DNA from: Pelomonas sp041914785
GTDB lineage: Bacteria > Pseudomonadota > Gammaproteobacteria > Burkholderiales > Burkholderiaceae_C
DNA length: 19,715 bases
Assembly: GCA_041914785.1 (NCBI GenBank)
Contig: JAYSCT010000089.1
Location: forward strand, 1 to 19,715
Direction: 5' to 3'
The notes beneath the pieces are model-generated. The model had not been told where the DNA came from. It saw only the letters and a list, made by a program, of their open reading frames with translations, and searched no databases. Positions 13,405-19,715 of this stretch are shown here, one piece after another. Position numbers and translations under genes: made by a program. Positions within the stretch are counted from its first letter, which is position 1, and every line of letters begins with the position of its first letter.

Positions 13405-15804
13405 ATGAAAGACAAGTCTCGACCCGCTGCGCCCAGCCCTTCGCCCGCAGCCGCCGGCTCCTCCCCCTCCTCCCGCCTCACCGCCACCCTGGGCTCCCGG
13501 CTCGGCCGGATCGCGTTGTGGACGCTGGGGCTGCTCGCGGGCGGCGCGGCGACGGTGGCGCTGCTGCTGGCGCTGGGCGTGACGCTGGCCTACCAGTACC
13601 TGCCCGACATCAGCGGGCTGACCGACTACCGCCCCAAGCTGCCGATGCGCGTGCTGTCCAGCGACGGCGTGCTGCTGGGCGAGTTCGGCGAGGAGCGGCG
13701 CAGCTACCTGCCCATCCAGCAGATTCCCAAGGTCATGCAGGAGGCGGTGCTGGCCATCGAGGACGCCCGCTTCTACCAGCACGGCGGCGTGGACTACCTG
13801 GGCATCATCCGCGCGGGCCTGGCCAACGTCGGCGAGTCGCGCAGCCAGGGCGCGTCCACCATCACGATGCAGGTGGCGCGCAACTTCTATCTCAGCACCG
13901 AGAAGACCTTCACGCGCAAGATCTACGAGATCCTGCTGGCGCTGAAGATCGAGTCGGCGCTGTCCAAGGAGAAGATCCTCGAGATCTACATGAACCAGAT
14001 CTTCCTGGGCCACCGCGCGCACGGCTTCGCGGCGGCCAGCGAGGTCTATTTCGGCAAGACACTGGACAAGCTCAGCGTCGCCGAGGCGGCGATGCTGGCC
14101 GGCCTGCCCAAGGCGCCGTCGGCCTACAACCCCATCAACAACCCGAAGCGCGCCACCATCCGCCAGCAGTACATCATCGAGCGGATGTACGAGACCGGTT
14201 ACATCACCGAGGAGCAGCGTGACGAGGCCAAGGCCGAGAAGCTGCGCATCCGCCCGGTGCAGGAGTCGGCCTCGCACGCGGAGTTCGTCGCCGAGGCAGC
14301 GCGCCAGCTGATCTTCAGCCAGTACGGCGACGAGGCCTACTCGCGCGGGCTCAATGTCTACCTGACGCTGGACAGCGCCGAGCAGAACACCGCCTACCGC
14401 GCGCTGCGCCGCGGCATCCTGGACTACGAGAAGCGCCAGGTCTACCGCGGCCCCGAGGCCTATGCCGACCTGCCCGGCGACGCCAAGGCACTGGACGCCC
14501 GCATCGCCGAGGCGCTGGCCGACCATCCGGCCAACGACGAGCTGCTGGCCGCCGTCGTGCTGGAGGCGGAGCCGAAGAAGGTGAGCGCCGTGCTGCAGAG
14601 CGGCGACGCCATCACCATCACCGGCGACGGCCTGAAGCCCGCCACGTCCGGCCTGTCCGACAAGGGCAACCCCAAGACGCGCATCCGCCGCGGCGCCGTC
14701 ATCCGCGTCGTCAAGGGCCCGAAGCAGAAGGACGGCGGCGAGTGGACCATCACGCAGCTGCCCGAAGTGGAAGGCGCGTTCGTGTCGCTGGACCCGCGCA
14801 CCGGCCAGGTCCGCGCGCTGGTGGGCGGCTTCGACTACAACAAGAACAAGTTCAACCACGTCACGCAGGCCTGGCGCCAGCCGGGCTCCAGCTTCAAGCC
14901 CTTCATCTACTCGGCGGCGCTGGAGAAGGGCTTCACGCCGGCCACCATCGTCAACGATGCGCCGCTGTTCTTCGACGCCGGCACCACCGGCAGCCAGCCG
15001 TGGGAGCCGAAGAACTACGACGGCAAGTTCGAAGGCCCCATGCCGCTGCGCACGGCGCTGGCCAAGTCCAAGAACATGGTGTCCATCCGCGTGCTGCACT
15101 CGGTGGGCGTGAAGTACGCGCAGGAATGGATCACCCGCTTCGGCTTCGAGGCGGAGAAGCACCCGGCCTACCTGACGATGGCGCTGGGTGCGGGCTCCGT
15201 GACGCCCATGCAGATGGCCCAGGGCTATGCGGTGTTCGCCAACGGCGGCTTTCGCGTGAACCCTCAGCTCATCGCCCGCATCACCGACAACAAGGGCCGC
15301 CTGCTCTACGAGGCCCAGCCCGTCACGCTGGCCGACGGCGCCCGTGCCATCGAGCCGCGCAACGCCTTCCTGATGAGCAGCCTGCTGCAGGAGGTCACGC
15401 GCAGCGGCACGGCAGCGCGCGCCCAGGCCACACTCAAGCGCCCCGACATCTACGGCAAGACCGGCACCACCAACGACTCGATGGACGCCTGGTTCGCCGG
15501 CTACCAGAAGGACCTGGTCGCCATCGTCTGGATCGGCTATGACCAGCCGCGCAAGCTGGGCGACCGCGAGACCGGCGGAGGCCTGAGCCTGCCGGTGTGG
15601 ATCGAGTACATGCAGTTCGCGCTGAAGAACAAGCCGGTGGACGAGATCGCGCCGCCGGAAGGCGTCATCAACGTCAATGGCGAGTGGTTCTACGAGGAGT
15701 ACACGGCCGGCAGCGGCGTGAAGGAACTCGCCGCCGAACCGAATGCGCCTCCGGCCGCGACGGACGACGAGAAGAAGTCCATTCTGGACCTCTTCAAGAG
15801 ATAG
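13405..15804 (+). CDS. mrcA: Penicillin-binding protein 1A (bifunctional peptidoglycan synthase)
   Basis: This 799-residue class A PBP polymerises lipid II and cross-links peptidoglycan at the inner membrane. It has a Ser/Ala-rich cytoplasmic tail (1-30), a transmembrane helix (about 37-63) and a GT51 glycosyltransferase with catalytic E119 in AIEDARFYQHGGVD, QGASTITMQVARN (148-160) and the LALKIESALSKEKILEIYMNQIFLG block (178-202). An OB-like linker domain (about 320-455) precedes the transpeptidase, which carries SxxK S495-K498 in PGSSFKPF, SKN at 555-557 and KTG at 685-687. The ATG at 13405 is chosen because TATAAT lies 45 nt upstream and longer in-frame starts would precede that promoter. 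There is no clear Shine-Dalgarno, and a GTG at 13390 is an alternative. It is divergent from pilM, the normal mrcA context. Confidence 0.96.
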   Translation: MKDKSRPAAPSPSPAAAGSSPSSRLTATLGSRLGRIALWTLGLLAGGAATVALLLALGVTLAYQYLPDISGLTDYRPKLPMRVLSSDGVLLGEFGEERRSYLPIQQIPKVMQEAVLAIEDARFYQHGGVDYLGIIRAGLANVGESRSQGASTITMQVARNFYLSTEKTFTRKIYEILLALKIESALSKEKILEIYMNQIFLGHRAHGFAAASEVYFGKTLDKLSVAEAAMLAGLPKAPSAYNPINNPKRATIRQQYIIERMYETGYITEEQRDEAKAEKLRIRPVQESASHAEFVAEAARQLIFSQYGDEAYSRGLNVYLTLDSAEQNTAYRALRRGILDYEKRQVYRGPEAYADLPGDAKALDARIAEALADHPANDELLAAVVLEAEPKKVSAVLQSGDAITITGDGLKPATSGLSDKGNPKTRIRRGAVIRVVKGPKQKDGGEWTITQLPEVEGAFVSLDPRTGQVRALVGGFDYNKNKFNHVTQAWRQPGSSFKPFIYSAALEKGFTPATIVNDAPLFFDAGTTGSQPWEPKNYDGKFEGPMPLRTALAKSKNMVSIRVLHSVGVKYAQEWITRFGFEAEKHPAYLTMALGAGSVTPMQMAQGYAVFANGGFRVNPQLIARITDNKGRLLYEAQPVTLADGARAIEPRNAFLMSSLLQEVTRSGTAARAQATLKRPDIYGKTGTTNDSMDAWFAGYQKDLVAIVWIGYDQPRKLGDRETGGGLSLPVWIEYMQFALKNKPVDEIAPPEGVINVNGEWFYEEYTAGSGVKELAAEPNAPPAATDDEKKSILDLFKR

Positions 15805-15811
15805 AAACCTT

Positions 15812-15935
15812 GCGGGCCGAGCGCCGGGCCGCTCCCAAGCCGGCCCGCGTAGGGCGATGTGCTTGCGGCTCGATGCCGCAAGCATCGCCGTCCCCTCGGG
15901 GGACCGGCCAAGGCACTCCTTGGACGAGGGGCCTC
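15812..15935. repeat. Block of consecutive stem-loops between convergent mrcA and cyaY
   Basis: Five inverted repeats occur one after another. GCGGGCCG (15812-15819) pairs with CGGCCCGC (15841-15848), with a second, competing left arm at 15825-15831. TGCTTGCGGC (15860-15869) pairs with GCCGCAAGCA (15875-15884), extended by GGCGA/TCGCC across a 2-nt bulge. GTCCCC-TCG-GGGGAC covers 15890-15904. CCAAGG/CCTTGG lie at 15908-15913 and 15918-15923. GAGG-GG-CCTC covers 15926-15935 and reaches into the cyaY stop. No T-run follows any stem on either strand, so these are not textbook intrinsic terminators. The position suggests a role at the 3' ends of both transcripts or a dispersed intergenic repeat. 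Confidence 0.7.
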
Positions 15936-16260
15936 AGAACGTCAGCGCCTGGCCGCTCTGTTCGCTGGCGCTGTGCGACAGCCGCGCCAGGAACTCCTGG
16001 CCTTCGCGGTCCACCCACTGCGAGCCGTCCCACCTGAAGTGGTAGCCGCCGGAGCGCGCGGCCAGCCAGATCTCCTGCAGCGGCGGCTGGGTGTTGATGA
16101 CGATCTTGCTGCCGCCCGGCAGGCTCAGCTCCAGCAGGCCGCCGGTGCGGTGGGCGTCGATGTCGACCACGTCGTCGTCGAGCCAGGCATCGACCTGCGC
16201 CTCGATGCGGGCGAGCAGCGCGTGGGACTTGGCGTGGTAATCGGCGTCGGACAGGGACAT
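15934..16260 (-). CDS. cyaY: Frataxin-like iron-binding protein CyaY
   Basis: This 108-residue cytoplasmic frataxin homologue binds iron and modulates Fe-S cluster assembly at IscS. The acidic first helix (SDADYHAKSHALLARIEAQVDAWLDDD) is followed by the frataxin beta sheet, with GGLLELSLPGGSKIVINTQPPLQEIWLAARSGGYHF giving the signature NxQ...EIWLA. The C-terminus is REGQEFLARLSHS. The ATG at 16260 gives the family's usual length. An in-frame TTG at 16272 would add four residues but would overlap the lptM start. There is no obvious Shine-Dalgarno. It is divergent from lptM, with only 11 nt between the two ATGs, and it converges with mrcA. Confidence 0.95.
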   Translation of the reverse strand: MSLSDADYHAKSHALLARIEAQVDAWLDDDVVDIDAHRTGGLLELSLPGGSKIVINTQPPLQEIWLAARSGGYHFRWDGSQWVDREGQEFLARLSHSASEQSGQALTF

Positions 16261-16271
16261 AAACTGCGGCA

Positions 16272-16418
16272 ATGAAGAGTTCTGCCGTCAGTGTAGGTGG
16301 GCGCCTGATCGCCCTGGCCATCACCCTTACCGCGCTTGCGGGTTGCGGGCAGAAAGGGCCGCTGACGCTGCCCAAGCCGGCCGACGCGGCGTCCGCGCCG
16401 GCCCCGGCGAATCGCTAG
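16272..16418 (+). CDS. lptM: Small lipoprotein LptM (YifL/LppL family)
   Basis: This 48-residue lipoprotein consists of a signal peptide with hydrophobic core LIALAITLTAL, the lipobox LAGC (C25), the family hallmark CGQKGPLTLP (25-34) and a short Ala/Pro-rich tail. LptM proteins are known in E. coli to assist oxidative maturation of the LPS translocon LptD. The gene next to cyaY is conserved (cyaY-yifL in E. coli; divergent from cyaY in many Betaproteobacteria). The ATG at 16272 lies 11 nt from the cyaY ATG on the other strand. The TAG at 16416-16418 overlaps the stop codon of the convergent ABC ATPase gene. The lysA gene that often follows lptM in this order is absent here. Confidence 0.9.
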   Translation: MKSSAVSVGGRLIALAITLTALAGCGQKGPLTLPKPADAASAPAPANR

Positions 16419-17410
16419 CCCCGCCCCTCCTCCACCGCGTGGCAGGCCACGCGCACGCCGCGGATTTCCAGCAGCGCCGGCCGCTCGGCCTTGCAGCGCG
16501 CGTTCGCCAGCGGGCAACGCGGGTGGAAGCTGCAGCCGCTGGGGGGTTGAAGCGGGTTGGGCACCTCGCCCTGAACCGGCGTGCGGGCGCGGCCGGTCAT
16601 GTGGATGTCGGGGATCGCGTCCAGCAGCATGCGCGTGTACGGGTGCTGCGGCCTGGCGAACAGCGCCGCCTTGTCGGCCACCTCCACCAGCCGCCCCAGG
16701 TACATGACCCCCACCTCGTCCGCCACATGGCGCACGACGGCCAGGTTGTGCGAGATGAACAGGTAGGTCAGACCGCGCTCGCGCTGCAGGTCCTTCATGA
16801 TGTTGAGCACCTGCGCCTGCACGGACACATCCAGTGCCGACGTCGGCTCGTCGCAGACGAGGAACTCCGGCTGCGTGGCCAGCGCGCGCGCGATGGAGAT
16901 GCGCTGGCGCTGTCCGCCCGAGAACTGGTGCGGGAACTTCTGCGCATCGGCCGGGTTCAGTCCCACCGAGCTCAGCAGCTCGCCCACGCGCTGGCGGGCC
17001 TCGGCATCGGTGGTCACGAGGCCATGCTCGCGCAGCGGCTCGGCGACGATGTCCAGCACCTGCCAGCGCGGGTTCAGCGACGCGTAGGGGTCCTGAAAGA
17101 TCATCTGCATGCGCCGGCGCAGCGGCAACGCGCCCGGGCCGGCCAGCGTCTTCGCGATGTCCTCGCCATCGACGCTGACGCTGCCCCGCGTGGCGTCGTA
17201 CAGCCCCACCAGCAGCCGCGCGACGGTGCTCTTGCCGCAGCCGCTCTCGCCCACCAGCGCCAGCGTCCGGCCGCGCTGGATGGTGAACGACACGCCGTCC
17301 ACCGCATGCACGAAGGCCCTGGGCTTGCGCTCGATGACGCGGTTCAGCCAGGGCGGCGACACGTCGAAGACCTTGGCCAGGTCGCACACCTCCACCAGCG
17401 GTCGGCTCAT
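16415..17410 (-). CDS. Peptide/nickel-type ABC transporter ATP-binding protein (DppF/OppF family)
   Basis: This 331-residue cytoplasmic ATPase is the second of the two that power a peptide-class (PepT) importer. Walker A GESGCGKS lies at 54-61, the Q-loop at FQDPYASLNP (105-114), the signature FSGGQRQR at 163-170, Walker B with D187/E188 in FLVCDEPTSALD, and the H-loop at H221. The C-terminal oligopeptide-transporter extension carries C293, C299, C306 and C323, the four-cysteine set known in this family to hold an Fe-S cluster. Its ATG overlaps the upstream ATPase stop (ATGA), and its TAG stop overlaps the lptM stop on the opposite strand. Substrate could be di- or oligopeptide, glutathione or another small ligand; the ATPase sequence does not tell. 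Confidence 0.93.
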   Translation of the reverse strand: MSRPLVEVCDLAKVFDVSPPWLNRVIERKPRAFVHAVDGVSFTIQRGRTLALVGESGCGKSTVARLLVGLYDATRGSVSVDGEDIAKTLAGPGALPLRRRMQMIFQDPYASLNPRWQVLDIVAEPLREHGLVTTDAEARQRVGELLSSVGLNPADAQKFPHQFSGGQRQRISIARALATQPEFLVCDEPTSALDVSVQAQVLNIMKDLQRERGLTYLFISHNLAVVRHVADEVGVMYLGRLVEVADKAALFARPQHPYTRMLLDAIPDIHMTGRARTPVQGEVPNPLQPPSGCSFHPRCPLANARCKAERPALLEIRGVRVACHAVEEGRG

Positions 17411-18387
17411 CGCACGCCCTCCCCGGTGACAGGCTGCCAGCAGGCCGCGCGGGTCGCGTTGACGTCGGCCAGTTCGGGCCGGTCGGTGCGGCAGCGGTCG
17501 ACGACGCGCGTGCAGCGCGGGTTGAAGGCGCAGCCCGGCGGGATGGCGTTCAGCCGCGGCATCGCGCCGTCGATCTGCAGCAGCCGCTCGCGGTCTTCGT
17601 CCATGGCCGGGATGGAGCCCATCAGGCCCACGCTGTAGGGGTGCGCCGGGCGGTGGATGACGTCGGCCACCGGGCCGATCTCGGCGATGCGGCCGGCGTA
17701 CATGACGGCGACGCGGTCGCAGGTCTCGGCGATGACGCCCATGTCGTGCGTGACCAGCATGACGGCCGCGCCCTGCTCCCGGCAGACCTGCTTCAGCAGC
17801 GCAATGATCTGTGCCTGGATGGACACGTCCAGCGCCGTCGTCGGCTCGTCGGCGACGATGAGCTTCGGGCTGGCCGCCAGCGCCAGCGCGATGACGACGC
17901 GCTGGCGCATGCCGCCGGAGAACTGGTGCGGATAGTGGTCGATGCGCGCCTCGGGCGCGGGGATGCCCGTGGACGCCAGCAGCTCGATGGCGCGCGTGCG
18001 CGCCTGCGCGGCCGTCAGGTCCAGGTGGGTGGTGATCGTCTCGACGAGCTGGTGGCCGACGGTGTAGAGCGGGTTCAGCGACGTCAGCGGGTCCTGGAAC
18101 ACGGCGCCGATCTCGCGGCCGCGCACGCGCCGCATCTGCTCGTAGGGCAGGTTGTCGATGCGCCGGCCCGCGAGGCGGATCTCGCCGGCGGCGATGCGGC
18201 CCGGCGGGTCCAGCAGGCCGATGATGGCCGCGCCGGTCAGCGACTTGCCGGCGCCGGACTCGCCCACCACACCCAGGATCTCGCCCGGCGCGATGGAAAA
18301 GGAGATGTCGTCCAGCGCCAGCAGCGTGCCGCGGCGGGTCGGGAACTCCACCCGCAGGTGGCTGACTTCAAGCAACGGGTCCGTCAT
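17407..18387 (-). CDS. Peptide/nickel-type ABC transporter ATP-binding protein (DppD/OppD family)
   Basis: This 326-residue ATPase pairs with the downstream DppF-like subunit. Walker A GESGAGKS lies at 42-49, the Q-loop FQDPLTSLNP at 97-106, the signature FSGGMRQR at 156-163, Walker B LIVADEPTTALD with D180/E181, and the H-loop at H214. The HPYSVGLMGSIP block (249-260) and a C-terminal Cys set (C286, C292, C299, C316) mark the DppD/OppD type. Four-nt ATGA overlaps at both ends tie it to the permease before it and the ATPase after it. The function as half of an importer ATPase pair is secure; the substrate is unknown. Confidence 0.93.
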   Translation of the reverse strand: MTDPLLEVSHLRVEFPTRRGTLLALDDISFSIAPGEILGVVGESGAGKSLTGAAIIGLLDPPGRIAAGEIRLAGRRIDNLPYEQMRRVRGREIGAVFQDPLTSLNPLYTVGHQLVETITTHLDLTAAQARTRAIELLASTGIPAPEARIDHYPHQFSGGMRQRVVIALALAASPKLIVADEPTTALDVSIQAQIIALLKQVCREQGAAVMLVTHDMGVIAETCDRVAVMYAGRIAEIGPVADVIHRPAHPYSVGLMGSIPAMDEDRERLLQIDGAMPRLNAIPPGCAFNPRCTRVVDRCRTDRPELADVNATRAACWQPVTGEGVR

Positions 18388-19328
18388 CGCAGTCGGGGGT
18401 TCAGCGCGTCGCGCAGCCAGTCACCCAGCAGGTTGACGCTCAGCGTGATGAGCACCAGCGTCAGGCTGGGCCAGGCGGTGATCCACCACTCGCCGGAGAA
18501 CAGCGTGTCGTTGCCGTTGCGGATCAGCGTGCCCAGCGACGGGCTCGTGACCGGCACGCCCACGCCCAGGAAGGACAGCGTGGCCTCGGTGATGATGGCC
18601 GACGCGACCTGGATGGTGGCCAGCACCAGCACCGGCCCGAGCACGTTGGGCAGCACATGCCGGCGCATGATGCGCAGCGGGCCGACGCCGATGACGCGGG
18701 CCGCCTGCACGTACTCCTTGTTGCGCTCTACCAGCGTGGAGCCGCGGACGGTGCGGGCGTACTGCACCCAGCCCGTCAGCGCGATGGCCAGCACGAGCAC
18801 GACGAAGGCCAGCGCGTCCGGCGCGTTCGGGAACAGGCTGCGGCCGACGCCGCTGATCATCAGCGCGACGAGGATGGACGGGAAGGACAGCATCACGTCG
18901 CAGATGCGCATGATGAAGGCGTCCGTGCGGCCACCGAGGAAGCCGGCCAGCAACCCGAGCGTGACGCCGATCAGGATGGACAGCAGCACCGACGCCAACC
19001 CCACCAGCAGCGAGATGCGCGTGCCGTACATCAGCGCCGACAGGATGTCGCGCCCCTGGCCGTCCGTGCCCAGCACGAACCTGGGCTCGCCCCCCTCGAT
19101 CCAGGACGGCGGCTTCAGCGAGTCCATCAGGTCCAGCGTCGCGAGGTCGAACGGGTTGTGCGGCGCCACCACGCCGGCGAACAGCGCGCAGACCAGGCAG
19201 ACGGACGCGATGAACGCCGCCAGCATCGCGACCGGCGAGGTGCGGAAGGAATGCCAGACGTCGCCGTCGAAGAAGCCGCGCAGCGCGGAGGCTGACGCGG
19301 TTGGTTTGGGATCGGCATCAACAGCCAT
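18384..19328 (-). CDS. Peptide-type ABC transporter permease (DppC/OppC family)
   Basis: This 314-residue inner-membrane permease has a cytoplasmic N-terminus, an OppC-type first helix (about 33-54, ending VVAPHNPFD) and the periplasmic block PRFVLGTDGQGRDILSALMYGTRISL (82-107). About five further helices (near 108-131, 138-160, 172-192, 231-253 and 285-303) follow. The EAA loop EYVQAARVIGVGPLRIMRRHVLPN (205-228) contacts the ATPases. Its ATG at 19328 lies 9 nt after the preceding permease stop, and its TGA overlaps the next ATPase start by 4 nt. It forms the membrane pore with the DppB-like partner. Confidence 0.93.
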   Translation of the reverse strand: MAVDADPKPTASASALRGFFDGDVWHSFRTSPVAMLAAFIASVCLVCALFAGVVAPHNPFDLATLDLMDSLKPPSWIEGGEPRFVLGTDGQGRDILSALMYGTRISLLVGLASVLLSILIGVTLGLLAGFLGGRTDAFIMRICDVMLSFPSILVALMISGVGRSLFPNAPDALAFVVLVLAIALTGWVQYARTVRGSTLVERNKEYVQAARVIGVGPLRIMRRHVLPNVLGPVLVLATIQVASAIITEATLSFLGVGVPVTSPSLGTLIRNGNDTLFSGEWWITAWPSLTLVLITLSVNLLGDWLRDALNPRLR

Positions 19329-19337
19329 GTCGGGTCG

Positions 19338-19715
19338 TCAGTGCGCCTTGCCCTCGACGCGCAGGCGCGGGTCGACGGCGAAATAGAGCAGATCCACGCC
19401 AAGGTTGATGACGACGAAGATCAGCGAGATCAGGCACAGGTAGGCCGCCATCACGGGGATGTCGGCGAACTGCACGGCCTGGATGAACAGCAGCCCCATG
19501 CCGGGCCATTGGAAGACCTGCTCGGTGATGATCGCGAACGCGATCAGCGAGCCCAGCTGCAGGCCGGTGATGGTGATGACCGGCACCAGCGTGTTCTTCA
19601 GCGCATGGCCGAAGTAGACGCTGCGGTCCGTCAACCCGCGGGCGCGGGCGAAGCGGATGTAGTCGGTGCGCAGCACCTCCAGCATCTCGGCGCGCACCAG
19701 CCGCATGATCAGCGT
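19338..19715 (-). CDS. Peptide-type ABC transporter permease (DppB/OppB family), C-terminal part
   Basis: Only the last 125 residues are present; the frame is open to the right edge, so the true start lies outside the window. The EAA loop EVLRTDYIRFARARGLTDRSV is followed by ALKNTLVPVITITGLQLGSLIAFAIITEQVFQWPGMGLL, and the C-terminus ends VDLLYFAVDPRLR, all typical of DppB/OppB permeases. It is the first permease of the operon and pairs with the DppC-like protein 9 nt downstream. The substrate-binding protein gene is not in the window and may lie further upstream. Confidence 0.9.
   Translation of the reverse strand, partial: TLIMRLVRAEMLEVLRTDYIRFARARGLTDRSVYFGHALKNTLVPVITITGLQLGSLIAFAIITEQVFQWPGMGLLFIQAVQFADIPVMAAYLCLISLIFVVINLGVDLLYFAVDPRLRVEGKAH

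Noticed and set aside
13168..15885. A minus-strand open frame of about 900 codons opposite mrcA
   Set aside because: Antisense shadow of PBP1A. Its composition (Leu/Val/Ala/Gly/Arg/His-rich) matches reverse-complemented GC-rich codons, and it has no start signal or domain.
15860..15904. Intrinsic terminators for mrcA or cyaY
   Set aside because: The stems are strong, but no T-run follows on either strand, so I describe them as a stem-loop block and do not call terminators.

Overview
This is a GC-rich stretch of core chromosome. Gene order and protein sequences point to a betaproteobacterium of the order Burkholderiales, probably near the Rubrivivax/Leptothrix/Roseateles group. The order call is firm. 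The genus is inferred from memory of family sequences and gene order, without a database search. The backbone is the conserved cluster pilMNOPQ-aroK-aroB-dgt-gltB, read on the minus strand, with mrcA (PBP1A) divergent from pilM.

Layout. Positions 1-840 (minus) hold the N-terminal 280 codons of gltB. Positions 906-1754 hold a REP-associated tyrosine transposase (RAYT) bounded by a perfect 21-bp inverted repeat, lying between gltB and dgt. Positions 1754-4591 (minus) hold dgt, aroB and aroK: dNTP hydrolysis plus two shikimate-pathway steps. Positions 4592-8026 (minus) hold a 1144-residue lipoprotein built of bacterial Ig-like domains, sitting between pilQ and aroK. Positions 8061-13120 (minus) hold pilQ, pilP, pilO, pilN and pilM, the type IV pilus alignment complex and outer-membrane secretin, with genes overlapping by 4 nt or nearly touching. 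Positions 13121-13404 are a divergent promoter region, and 13405-15804 (plus) is mrcA.

Right part. mrcA converges with cyaY (frataxin, minus), and about 120 bp of consecutive stem-loops lie between them. cyaY diverges from lptM, a 48-residue lipoprotein gene, with only 11 nt between the two start codons. lptM meets a peptide-type ABC transporter operon tail to tail, with overlapping stop codons. That operon (minus, 16415 to the right edge) encodes two ATPases, one complete permease and the C-terminal part of a second permease.

How the genes work together. PilM/N/O/P form the inner-membrane and periplasmic scaffold that docks on the PilQ secretin. Their tight overlaps imply translational coupling, and one promoter upstream of pilM could drive transcription through the Ig-like lipoprotein into aroK, aroB and dgt. 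I found no CRISPR array, phage, toxin-antitoxin module or RNA gene. The least ordinary items are the Ig-like lipoprotein in the pil-aro operon, the RAYT with its repeats and a predicted C-terminal AT-hook, the multi-hairpin block at 15812-15935, and the very compact cyaY/lptM/ABC junctions.
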